Under the pieces are notes generated by a model, which saw only the letters and a program-made list of their open reading frames with translations, had not been told where the DNA came from and did not search any database. DNA of 35,095 nt. Source: an uncultured Oscillospiraceae bacterium (GTDB taxonomy: Bacteria; Bacillota; Clostridia; Oscillospirales; Ruminococcaceae). Every line of letters begins with the position of its first letter. Position 1 is the first letter of the stretch. Both the position numbers and the translations under genes were made by a program. Shown one piece after another: positions 1-7,131 of this stretch. The DNA is taken from NCBI GenBank assembly GCA_949737515.1, contig CATJCP010000385.1:1-35095 (forward strand). The letters run 5' to 3'.

Positions 1-2
1 AA

Positions 3-45
3 ATAAGCCACAACCCACCCGGGGGGGGGGTGGATTCCGGCTTAT
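3..45. repeat. G-run hairpin (inverted repeat)
   Basis: Arms ATAAGCC (3-9) and GGCTTAT (39-45) pair, and inside them CCACCC (15-20) pairs with GGGTGG (28-33), leaving mostly G residues in the loop. The uninterrupted run of about ten Gs at 21-30 is prone to slippage and sequencing error. It could be a terminator for a gene to the left of the window, but no T-tract follows, so the role is unknown. Confidence 0.45.
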
Positions 46-255
46 CAATGACACGCCTATTTCCAATGACCATTGTTAAATATATCATAAACAAGGGATT
101 GTGTCAACTGTTTTTGTCGAAAATGTTCTATTTTGGCGCATGATATCAACTGTAAAGCACAATACATAGCTTTACCCCCGCCTTTCAATTGGGGAGGAGG
201 ACAGGGACGGCAGCGAGGGGCCATACTCAGCCCACCGCCCTCCAACGGCATTTGG
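46..255. other. Non-coding stretch, no gene seen
   Basis: No open frame here has a ribosome binding site or a recognisable product. Bases 60-170 are AT-rich. Bases 175-245 are GC-rich with short C- and G-runs around CAATTG, and look like part of an intergenic repeat. No second copy was found in this window. Confidence 0.4.
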
Positions 256-720
256 CTATTTTATTCCACGCAAAACTCCGTGAAGCCGAAAATTTGCCTG
301 TTCCAGCATTTTGATTAAATGCGGTTCTGCGTTTGTTATTTCCGCAAAGTCAAAAGCAGTTTGTCCAGGTTTATCAGCTGAAGATGGGTCTGCACCATGT
401 TCAATTAGTAGTCGAATGATTTCTTCCCGGTTATCCATTCTCTTCAAGAATACCGCCGCTAATGGACGAACACCATCTTTGCGTCCACGATTTGGGTCTG
501 CTCCAGCTTCTAACAACAACTTGACAATATCAGCTTTATATTGCATCACCGCAATCATCAAATAAGTGTATCCTTGTGGGTTTGATATGTTAATATCTGG
601 AATGTTTTCTATAATATTTTTAATTCGATGAAATTGACTTGTTACACTTCCTTTGCCTAACTCCGTTTTATATACTGCCAGTTCCTTTAACAATATATCC
701 ATTTTTTTATTTGGTTGCAT
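256..720 (-). CDS. Ankyrin-repeat protein
   Basis: A 154-aa protein with ankyrin-type repeats. The clearest is the segment reading GYTYLMIAVMQYKADIVKLL followed by LEAGADPN, then a second unit with RLLIEHGADPSSADKPGQTA. Both fit the ankyrin consensus of a helix pair ending in G-A-D-P-N. There is no signal peptide or membrane segment, so it is probably a cytoplasmic protein-binding module; the partner is unknown. The ATG at 718-720 is preceded by AGGGG at a normal distance. The gene stands alone and is far more AT-rich in codon use than the GTPase genes beside it, which suggests acquisition by transfer. The family is clear; the function cannot be inferred. Confidence 0.75.
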   Translation of the reverse strand: MQPNKKMDILLKELAVYKTELGKGSVTSQFHRIKNIIENIPDINISNPQGYTYLMIAVMQYKADIVKLLLEAGADPNRGRKDGVRPLAAVFLKRMDNREEIIRLLIEHGADPSSADKPGQTAFDFAEITNAEPHLIKMLEQANFRLHGVLRGIK

Positions 721-869
721 AAGGTTTCCCCTTTTGTCTGAAGCTACTAATCAAAATTATAATTGTTATTATTGATTTAATCCTATTTTTATAAGATATT
801 CTAAAACATCCGAAAAATCCGTATTTTGTACGGTGGGATGCAGTCAGATATTTGGTATGAAGATGTAAC
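721..869. other. AT-rich intergenic stretch upstream of the ankyrin gene
   Basis: A TATAAT-like hexamer for the minus strand lies at 756-761, but no good -35 box is spaced correctly, so the ankyrin promoter is only a guess. The AT-richness continues to about 865 and then stops abruptly at the terminator hairpin of the GTPase operon. Confidence 0.3.
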
Positions 870-900
870 GCCAAAACAGCCTGCCGAATGCGGCAGGCTG
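870..900 (-). terminator. Terminator of the GTPase operon
   Basis: A perfect 10-bp hairpin, CAGCCTGCCG (877-886) with CGGCAGGCTG (891-900) and loop AATG. Read on the minus strand it is followed by TTTTGG. It lies 10 bases beyond the stop codon of the GTPase gene ending at 910. Confidence 0.7.
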
Positions 901-909
901 TCCAGTTGA

Positions 910-1860
910 TCAGCTGAAATACGCGATTTCTTCCTCCGGTTTTTCCGCTGGCTGGATATCCAGCGCGTATAAAACCGGCCCCTTTTTCCCTTTATAGGCA
1001 GGGGATTCCTCCAACCTCAGCTGGGCCGTCACCATAACCCAGCTGTTTTTCTTCAGCTGGGAGGGGGTATCCGTCTTGCATAAAAAGCCGATCATCTGCG
1101 CGTCGTCGGCACAGCAGACCATGGCCACCCGCCCCGGCACAAAGCATCCCCTTGGCAGCCGGGTGGACTTGTAGACCGTTCCCTTAAAGCGCACCGTCTT
1201 ACCCTCGTACTTGTTGGGGAACTCCGACACGTCCATATACCACAGCCCAAAGTCATCGTCGTCAATGTTTATGATGTCCGCGTTGATGTCAAAGGGCAGC
1301 TCTTCGTCCTGGGGGTCGTCCATCACGCCCTGCTCAGATTCAAATACCAGGCTGGCGGGGCGGTTTACGGCCTTGACTGTCCGCCGGAAGGAATTCCTAG
1401 GGGTTTCAGCGGTACACCGGTTGAACACCACTGTGTCCGCGGTTTTGATCATCTCCATCATAATGGAACGCATGTTGTTCAGGTATACTTCAAAGGTGCT
1501 GGCGTCTATCTGGCAGATGACCTGGTACATCAGCCATAGGGAGGGCAGCTTCATCTGGAGGAAGGCCGCTGAGTTCCACATTCCATTGAACTCAATGAGT
1601 ACCCGCTCCGGCATATACTTGTTCTGGAGCTGCTGGAGATAGGCGGGGGTCAGCTGGGCTTCTTCCTCTATCAGCACCAAGTCCGCGTTGGCATTGGCGG
1701 AGCGGAGGACCTTTTTATCGTATTCCTCAATCCCTTCCTCGCAGACAATGAGAAGGGTCCTTTCCCCCTGGGAGAATTCCTCATCTTCCAATACGCCACG
1801 TATAAAACTGGTCTTTCCACTTTCCAGAAAGCCGGTGATCAAATATACTGGTACTTCCAT
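910..1860 (-). CDS. CobW-like GTPase fused to a DUF1980/YcgQ-like domain
   Basis: A 316-aa protein. Residues 1-170 resemble a G3E (CobW/HypB/UreG) GTPase: Walker A GFLESGKTSF at 10-19, an RVLIEFNG segment where CobW proteins have IEPSG, and FNR near 146 in place of NKxD. The CxCC metal motif of classical CobW proteins is not visible. Residues about 205-305 resemble the C-terminal domain of TIGR03943/DUF1980 proteins (B. subtilis YcgQ), with KYEGKTVRFKGTVY, FVPGRVAMVCCADDAQMIGF and a following WVMVTAQL strand. That domain normally sits on a membrane protein partnered with a permease; here it is on a soluble GTPase. The gene lies 19 bases after the His-rich CobW gene, so the two are probably co-transcribed. 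A role in metal (possibly zinc) handling is inference; the GTPase part is firm. Confidence 0.75.
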   Translation of the reverse strand: MEVPVYLITGFLESGKTSFIRGVLEDEEFSQGERTLLIVCEEGIEEYDKKVLRSANANADLVLIEEEAQLTPAYLQQLQNKYMPERVLIEFNGMWNSAAFLQMKLPSLWLMYQVICQIDASTFEVYLNNMRSIMMEMIKTADTVVFNRCTAETPRNSFRRTVKAVNRPASLVFESEQGVMDDPQDEELPFDINADIINIDDDDFGLWYMDVSEFPNKYEGKTVRFKGTVYKSTRLPRGCFVPGRVAMVCCADDAQMIGFLCKTDTPSQLKKNSWVMVTAQLRLEESPAYKGKKGPVLYALDIQPAEKPEEEIAYFS

Positions 1861-1879
1861 TTTGGGGTCATCCTCTCTA

Positions 1880-2941
1880 TCAGGCGTTTACATGGAACAG
1901 ATTTGCGATCACGCCGGTTTTCAGCTCGGAACCTATGACGCAGAGCCGTCCGGTGACGTCGGCAGAACCAGTGCGGATTTCCGACTCGCCGGGAACATAG
2001 TCAAAGTGAAGCCAGCTTCCGTCTGCTGCCGGCAGAATGCCCTTGGCCCGCAGGATGATTCCGGCCTGGTTCTCGTCCAGCCTATCCAAGGCCTCCTGAA
2101 TCTCCTCTTGGGTGTACTTCCGGGGTGTTTCCACTCCCCAGCTGGTAAATACCTCGTCGGCATGATGATGGTGATGTTCATGGTCATGACCGCATCCACA
2201 GGAGCACTCCTCCCCGTGGTCGTGATGATGGTGCTCGTGTTCATGATCGTGTCCACAGGAGCATTCCTCCCCATGGTCATGATGGTGCTCATGGTGATGA
2301 TGGTCATCTTCTACAGAATGGAGGAGTTCCTCCATCAGGACATTTTTCTGCTCCATGGCAGCCAGTATCTGTCTGCCGTCCAGCTCATCCCATGGTGTTG
2401 TGATGATGACTGCCTTGTCGTTGTGGGCCTTCAGGTCAGCGGCGCAGGCTTCCAGTTTTTCCGCCGAAACTTTCTGACTGCGGCTGAGGACAATGGTGTT
2501 GGCGGATTCGATTTGGTTGTTGAAGAACTCGCCGAAGTTTTTCATATACATTTTGCTCTTTACCGCGTCGACAACAGTGGTCGCGCTGTTGAGATGCACC
2601 GGCTCGCCGCCGTGGATGACGCCCTGCACCGCCCGGATGACGTCGGACAGTTTGCCCACGCCGGAGGGCTCAATGATCACTCGGTCGGGAGCGAACTGAT
2701 CCAGCACCTTTCCCAGCGCCTCCCCGAAGTCCCCAACCAGAGAGCAACAGATGCAGCCGGAGTTCATCTCGGTGATCTGGATGCCGGAGTCCTTTAAAAA
2801 TCCGCCGTCGATCCCAATTTCGCCGAATTCGTTTTCGATCAGCACCAGCTTTTCACCCTGGAAGGCCTCCTGAATCAGCTTTTTGATGAGGGTCGTCTTT
2901 CCAGCTCCCAAAAAACCGGAGATAACGTCTATTTTAGTCAT
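1880..2941 (-). CDS. G3E/CobW GTPase with His-rich metal-binding insert
   Basis: A 353-aa CobW/YciC/ZNG1-type GTPase, a family proposed to deliver metal to target proteins using GTP. Visible motifs are Walker A SGFLGAGKTT (8-17), ENEFGEIGID (36-45), the family's metal motif CICC at 63-66, IIEPSG (89-94) and a CobW C-terminal domain around 295-350 (WLHFDYVPGE). Between the domains, residues 213-260 are dominated by His with two copies of the unit HDHGEECSCG, a probable zinc or nickel/cobalt binding or storage loop. It is the first gene of a two-gene minus operon with a good promoter at 3023-3052. Zinc is the likeliest metal, but no convincing Zur operator was seen, so specificity is open. Confidence 0.88.
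   Translation of the reverse strand: MTKIDVISGFLGAGKTTLIKKLIQEAFQGEKLVLIENEFGEIGIDGGFLKDSGIQITEMNSGCICCSLVGDFGEALGKVLDQFAPDRVIIEPSGVGKLSDVIRAVQGVIHGGEPVHLNSATTVVDAVKSKMYMKNFGEFFNNQIESANTIVLSRSQKVSAEKLEACAADLKAHNDKAVIITTPWDELDGRQILAAMEQKNVLMEELLHSVEDDHHHHEHHHDHGEECSCGHDHEHEHHHHDHGEECSCGCGHDHEHHHHHADEVFTSWGVETPRKYTQEEIQEALDRLDENQAGIILRAKGILPAADGSWLHFDYVPGESEIRTGSADVTGRLCVIGSELKTGVIANLFHVNA
2198..2288 (-). repeat. Tandem duplication inside the His-rich insert
   Basis: Two near-identical segments of about 38 bases, near 2198-2235 and 2251-2288, each encode the HDHGEECSCG unit and differ by a few third-position changes. This points to in-frame duplication of the metal-binding unit. Confidence 0.7.
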
Positions 2942-3022
2942 GTCAATTCCGCCTTTCCTTACCTTTTAATGTGTTCTGCCCGGTTTTCCCTGAGAAAGCC
3001 GGTTTGATTTCCGCTAACCTAT

Positions 3023-3052
3023 ATTATACACCTGAACAGTATAAAAAAGCAA
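3023..3052 (-). promoter_or_regulatory. Promoter of the GTPase operon
   Basis: On the minus strand, TTGCTT (3052-3047), an 18-base spacer and TATAAT (3028-3023), about 80 bases ahead of the CobW start codon. This matches the sigma-A consensus well. Confidence 0.6.
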
Positions 3053-3077
3053 AGAATTCCCTATGAATTTTTATATT

Positions 3078-3725
3078 TTACAGCTCTTTTTCAACCGCCT
3101 CATGGACCCGGTAAGACAATGTCATAAGGCTGTCCCCCATATGGACGTTTTCCACCACAATGTCCTTGTGGCCGATGGCCAAGTCGTAGTGGGAAAAATT
3201 CCAGAAGCCGCGTATTCCCAAACCGATCAGCCGCTCTGACACCCGCTCCGCTGACTCCTTTGGAATACACAAAACCGCGATTTGCGGCCGCTCCCTTTGA
3301 CAAAACCGGTCCAGCTCGTCCATGCTGTGGACCTTCATACCGCTGATCTGTGTTCCAATGACGGCCGGGTTGCGGTCAAACAGGCCCGCCAGAGAAAATC
3401 CCTTTGTCTCAAAGTCTATATGCAGCGCGATGGTTCGGCCCAGATTGCCGGTTCCTATCAGAATCGCCTTTAACGGATGATCCAGGCCGAGAATCCGGGA
3501 TACTTCCTGGAATAAGCTCTCCACATGATAGCCATACCCCTGCTGCCCAAATCCACCAAAACAATTTAAATCCTGCCGGATCTGTGAGGCTGTAAGCCCC
3601 ATTACGTTTGCCAGCTCCCGCGAGGAGATATGGTCTGTTCCCTGCTGCATCAGCTCGCTTAAAAAACGATAGTAACGGGGGAGGCGGCGTATGACGGAAA
3701 TCGATACCTTTTCACCTTTTGCCAT
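3078..3725 (-). CDS. rex: Redox-sensing transcriptional repressor Rex
   Basis: A 215-aa protein of normal Rex length. Residues 1-80 form the winged helix (SVIRRLPRYYRFL, then SSRELANVMGLTASQIRQDL and FGGFGQQGYGY, all hallmark Rex sequence). A Rossmann fold follows with the NAD(H) motif GTGNLG at 91-96. Rex represses fermentation and NADH-reoxidation genes when NADH is low and leaves DNA when NADH rises. The ATG at 3723-3725 has a GAGAGG-type Shine-Dalgarno sequence. A weak palindrome TTATAAAATAA lies upstream near 3763-3773 and might be an autoregulatory Rex site, but it matches the known TTGTTAA-N4-TTAACAA consensus poorly. The gene appears monocistronic; neighbours are not typical Rex targets. 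Confidence 0.95.
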   Translation of the reverse strand: MAKGEKVSISVIRRLPRYYRFLSELMQQGTDHISSRELANVMGLTASQIRQDLNCFGGFGQQGYGYHVESLFQEVSRILGLDHPLKAILIGTGNLGRTIALHIDFETKGFSLAGLFDRNPAVIGTQISGMKVHSMDELDRFCQRERPQIAVLCIPKESAERVSERLIGLGIRGFWNFSHYDLAIGHKDIVVENVHMGDSLMTLSYRVHEAVEKEL

Positions 3726-3832
3726 TCCGTTTACCTCTCTGTTCCTTAATAGAATGACATTATTTTATAACACTTTAAAGAAAAAATCAAGTAATGTCGC
3801 ATAACTCCAGCGGCTGTCCAGGCCAGCGTATG

Positions 3833-4804
3833 TTATCCATATATCTTCTTGGGCAGGCGTATGTCCTTCATTGGAACCCTATCCCATTGGAATATTCCCA
3901 TAAGCTCCCCGGGGGTCATTCCCTCCCATTTGGGGATCTGCCCGGCCAAAAAGGCCAGCAGTCCGATGATTTCCTCCGGCAGAAAATTTTGTTTCAGAGC
4001 GGTAAGGTCCAGGGATTTGTCGCGCTTGGACAGCCGGTTCCCCTCCGGGTCCAGCAGCAGGGGAATGTGGAAGAACTGGGGAACGGAAAAGCCCAGCTTT
4101 TGAAATAGCCAGATCTGAACAGGGGTGGATTCCAGCAGGTCCCGCCCCCGAACCACCTGATTCACCCCCATCAGCCCGTCGTCCGCCACCACCGCCAACT
4201 GATAAGCATACACCCCATCCGCCCGGCGGAGCACAAAATCCCCGCAGTCCAAAGGGAGGCGGGCTGACGTCCGCCCCTGGACGCCGTCTGTAAAGGAGAT
4301 GGTTTCATCTGGAACGCGGATCCGGTCTGCCGGCGGGCGTACTCTGCGTTTTTCCTGGATCGTCTCAGGGGACAGGCCCCGGCAGGTTCCAGGGTAGAGT
4401 ATTCTTCCGTCAGACAAGTGGGGGGCGGACGCTGCGTGAAGGGAGGCGCGGCTGCAGAAGCAGGGGTAGACCTCCGCCGTCTCCTCCAGCTGGTGAAAGA
4501 GGGAACGATATATGGAAAAGCGTTCACTTTGGTAATAGGGCTGGCAGGGGCCTCCGGCACTGCCGCCCTCGTCAAAGGACAGGCCGAGCCATTGGAGATC
4601 TGCCTCCAACTGGTCTGCATAGGCCCGGGGGCTGCGTTCCAGGTCTAAATCTTCTATGCGGAGGATTATCTTTCCACCCATGGATTTAGCGGAAGCCCAG
4701 GCCAGAAGGGCGCAAAAGATGTTCCCAAGGTGCAGCCGTCCGCTGGGGGTGGGGGCAAAGCGCCCAATAACAGGTTCCATTGGGGTAGCGGCGGGGGAGA
4801 TCAT
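3833..4804 (-). CDS. gluQ: Glutamyl-Q tRNA(Asp) synthetase
   Basis: A truncated class I glutamyl-tRNA synthetase without the anticodon-binding domain. In this family the enzyme attaches glutamate to queuosine at position 34 of tRNA(Asp). Visible: FAPTPSGRLHLGN (HIGH-type motif, near residues 16-28), the Cys-x-Cys/Cys zinc-binding set (CFCSRA then GTCRG), the ARLPLDCGDFVLRRADGVYA segment that selects substrate, and the KMSKS-type motif RLSKRDKS near the C-terminus. The 323-aa length fits GluQ-RS rather than full GltX (about 480 aa). The open frame extends 40 codons further upstream, but ATG 4804 is preferred: AGGAGT lies nine bases ahead, and the family motif follows as expected. Confidence 0.88.
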   Translation of the reverse strand: MISPAATPMEPVIGRFAPTPSGRLHLGNIFCALLAWASAKSMGGKIILRIEDLDLERSPRAYADQLEADLQWLGLSFDEGGSAGGPCQPYYQSERFSIYRSLFHQLEETAEVYPCFCSRASLHAASAPHLSDGRILYPGTCRGLSPETIQEKRRVRPPADRIRVPDETISFTDGVQGRTSARLPLDCGDFVLRRADGVYAYQLAVVADDGLMGVNQVVRGRDLLESTPVQIWLFQKLGFSVPQFFHIPLLLDPEGNRLSKRDKSLDLTALKQNFLPEEIIGLLAFLAGQIPKWEGMTPGELMGIFQWDRVPMKDIRLPKKIYG

Positions 4805-4841
4805 GGCGAATTCACTCCTGTTTGTCTTTTTCTCGTTTTTC

Positions 4842-4870
4842 AGCATAACACAACGGCAGCGGCTGCGCAA
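4842..4870 (-). promoter_or_regulatory. Probable promoter of gluQ
   Basis: TTGCGC (4870-4865), a 17-base spacer and TATGCT (4847-4842) on the minus strand. It lies inside the longer open frame, which supports the start at 4804. Confidence 0.5.
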
Positions 4871-5012
4871 TCCCAAAGTTCTGTTGAGAAGGAAACCTAC
4901 TTTGAGGTTTTTTGGATGAAACATCCGAAATATACAGAAAAATGAATCCTGTGGGAAATTTGCATCACTTGGAAAAGGCGGAAATATGAATCACATAGTC
5001 CCATATTGCTTA

Positions 5013-5041
5013 TTTACGATGGAACTTGAATTATGTACAAT
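5013..5041 (+). promoter_or_regulatory. Promoter of the sugar transport operon
   Basis: TTTACG (5013-5018), a 17-base spacer and TACAAT (5036-5041), 67 bases ahead of the first permease. The -10 box is good and the -35 box moderate, as expected for an activator-dependent promoter. The rest of 4805-5108 holds no gene. Confidence 0.5.
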
Positions 5042-5108
5042 AGAGCTTGTGAACAAAAGACGAATTTTGTAACAGAACTGTAAATCTCTGAAAGGGGGCA
5101 TCCCACGA

Positions 5109-6071
5109 ATGCCAAGCCAGCGGTCAGCGTCGCCAACGGTTCAAAGCCGGCAGAATCAGCCCAAGTCCCTTCCAAAGCCTTTGAGGGAAATCATACGATG
5201 CAAATATCTATATCTGATATTTCTCATTCCATTTATCTATTACATTGTGTTTCAATACTGGCCCATGTACGGCATTTTGATCTCTTTTCAGGATTACAAC
5301 GTGGTCAAGGGGATCTCCGGTAGCCCCTGGGTAGGCTTTAAGCACTTTGAAAAGTTCCTCTTTGACCGGTACTTCTGGACCCTTGTCCGCAACACCCTGC
5401 TGATCAATGTGTACAATCTGCTGTGGGGCTTTCCCGCCCCCATTCTGCTGGCCATCCTGCTCAACGAGCTGCGCAGCGAGCGCTTTAAGAAGGTCATCCA
5501 GAATATCAGCTACCTGCCCCACTTTATTTCTACGGTGGTCGTCTGCGGTATGCTGGTGAACTTTCTCAGCTCAGACGGCATGGTCAACCAAATCATCAAG
5601 CTCTTTGGAGGGGAAAGCATTCAGTTTTTAATGTATCCCCAATATTTCCGGACCATTTATGTGGCCTCGGGGGTGTGGCAGAGTGTGGGATGGAACTCCA
5701 TCATCTATCTTGCCGCCCTGACCGGTATTGACGCGGAGATGTTTGAGGCTGCCCTGATCGACGGGGCCAACCGCTGGCACCGCATCCGGTACATCACCCT
5801 TCCCAGCATCGCGCCCACTATCTCCATTATGCTTATCCTGAATTTGGGCCGGCTGATGAACCTGGGCCATGAGAAGATACTGCTGCTGTACAACGGCTCT
5901 ACCTATGAGACCGCCGACGTCATTTCCACCTATGTGTACCGCCGTGGATTGCTGGGAAATGATTTCAGCTATGCCACAGCTGTCAACCTGTTCCAGGCAG
6001 TGATAGGGGTTATTCTGGTATCTGTCTCCAATCAGATATCCAAAAAAGTCGGTGAGACAAGCCTGTGGTGA
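5109..6071 (+). CDS. ABC sugar transporter permease, LplB type
   Basis: A 320-aa inner-membrane permease of the CUT1 carbohydrate ABC family. A short polar N-terminus is followed by about six membrane segments; the first is YLYLIFLIPFIYYIVFQYW near residues 35-54. The ATPase-contacting EAA loop is clear as EMFEAALIDGANRWHRIRYI followed by TLPSIAPT, in the last third. LplB-type features include WPMYGILISFQDYNVVKGI near the start. A strong AAAGGGGG site precedes ATG 5109. It forms the permease pair with the next gene and receives substrate from the lipoprotein encoded at 7132. Substrates of this subfamily are typically oligosaccharides or uronic-acid-containing glycans; the actual sugar cannot be read from sequence. 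Confidence 0.92.
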   Translation: MPSQRSASPTVQSRQNQPKSLPKPLREIIRCKYLYLIFLIPFIYYIVFQYWPMYGILISFQDYNVVKGISGSPWVGFKHFEKFLFDRYFWTLVRNTLLINVYNLLWGFPAPILLAILLNELRSERFKKVIQNISYLPHFISTVVVCGMLVNFLSSDGMVNQIIKLFGGESIQFLMYPQYFRTIYVASGVWQSVGWNSIIYLAALTGIDAEMFEAALIDGANRWHRIRYITLPSIAPTISIMLILNLGRLMNLGHEKILLLYNGSTYETADVISTYVYRRGLLGNDFSYATAVNLFQAVIGVILVSVSNQISKKVGETSLW

Positions 6072-6101
6072 CATGCTCGCCGGAAAGGAAGGTAGCGGCT
6101 C

Positions 6102-6998
6102 ATGCTGTTGAAAAGTAGAAAGCCCTCGGAAAACGGGGGGATTGGATCACGCATCTTTGATTTCTGCAACGTTTTATTTATGCTTTGCCTGGCTTTTATT
6201 ACTTTGTATCCCATGTATAATATCTTTATTGTTTCCATCAGCTCCGCTGAGCATATTTATGCGGGCACAGTCAACTTTCTCCCCAAGGGGATCAACTTTG
6301 ACGCTTACCGGATGGTATTCAAAAATGACTCCATCTGGCGTTCCTTTGGAAACAGCATCCTGTACACCACTGTGGGGACGGCGATCAACGTGGTCTGCTC
6401 GGCCATGTGCGCCTATCCCCTTTCCCGGAAGGATTTCTATGGCAGGGGGTTCTTTACCCTGTTTGTTGCCGTGACTATGTTCATCAGCGGCGGCATGATC
6501 CCCTCTTATTTGGTGGTCAATCAGCTCCGCCTGATCAACACCATGTGGGCCATTGTCCTTCCCGGGGCGATCAGCACCTATAACATGATTATCATGCGCA
6601 CCTTTTTCCAGAACCTGCCGGTTTCCCTCCAGGAATCCGCCTATCTGGACGGCGCCAACGATATTACCATTTTGTTCAAAGTGGTGCTCCCCCTCTCCAT
6701 GCCCATTATCGCCACCATGACCCTTTTCTATGCGGTGGGGCATTGGAACAGCTACTTTAACGCCATGATCTATCTCAATTCCAAGTCCAAATTTCCCCTC
6801 CAGGTGCTGCTGAGGGAAATCGTGGTGGCGGGGAATATGGCGGATGAGTCCGCAGACCTTACCTCCAATATCAACATCATTGCCATAAACTTCAAATACG
6901 CCGTTATTGTCATCACGGTTGTGCCGATTCTGATTGTTTACCCCTTCCTGCAGAAACACTTTACCAAGGGCGTTATGATCGGCGCGATCAAGGGATGA
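6102..6998 (+). CDS. ABC sugar transporter permease, YtcP type
   Basis: A 298-aa second permease of the same CUT1 system. It has about six membrane segments, the characteristic N-terminal LYPMYNIFIVSISSAEHIYAG region and an EAA loop read as SLQESAYLDGANDITILFKV followed by VLPLSMP. It ends with KHFTKGVMIGAIKG, the typical YtcP-family tail. It starts 30 bases after the LplB-type gene with GGAAGG ahead of ATG 6102, so the two are co-transcribed and should form a heterodimer. No ATPase gene lies in this locus, so a shared MsmK/UgpC-type ATPase encoded elsewhere probably drives transport; that is inference from how many CUT1 systems work. Confidence 0.93.
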   Translation: MLLKSRKPSENGGIGSRIFDFCNVLFMLCLAFITLYPMYNIFIVSISSAEHIYAGTVNFLPKGINFDAYRMVFKNDSIWRSFGNSILYTTVGTAINVVCSAMCAYPLSRKDFYGRGFFTLFVAVTMFISGGMIPSYLVVNQLRLINTMWAIVLPGAISTYNMIIMRTFFQNLPVSLQESAYLDGANDITILFKVVLPLSMPIIATMTLFYAVGHWNSYFNAMIYLNSKSKFPLQVLLREIVVAGNMADESADLTSNINIIAINFKYAVIVITVVPILIVYPFLQKHFTKGVMIGAIKG

Positions 6999-7131
6999 CG
7001 CCCCTTGGACGTTCAGGAAAGCCCATTGCTCAAGGTGACGCTGCCGCCCTTTCTGCCGCGGCCTGGTCTGCCGGCAGGGAAAACGGCTGTCATATACACA
7101 TCTTAAACATGTGAATTCAGGAGGAAATACC

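Noticed and set aside
2160-2340. Tandem-repeat or CRISPR-like array
   Set aside because: The ATGATGGTG-type repetition is coding sequence for His runs; there are no regular spacers.
1688-2797. 369-codon plus-strand frame with a Met/Val-rich middle
   Set aside because: It is the complement of the His-rich CobW gene; the Met/Val runs are simply the reverse reading of His codons.
3763-3773. Rex operator ahead of rex
   Set aside because: TTATAAAATAA is palindromic but too far from the TTGTTAA-N4-TTAACAA consensus to list as a site.
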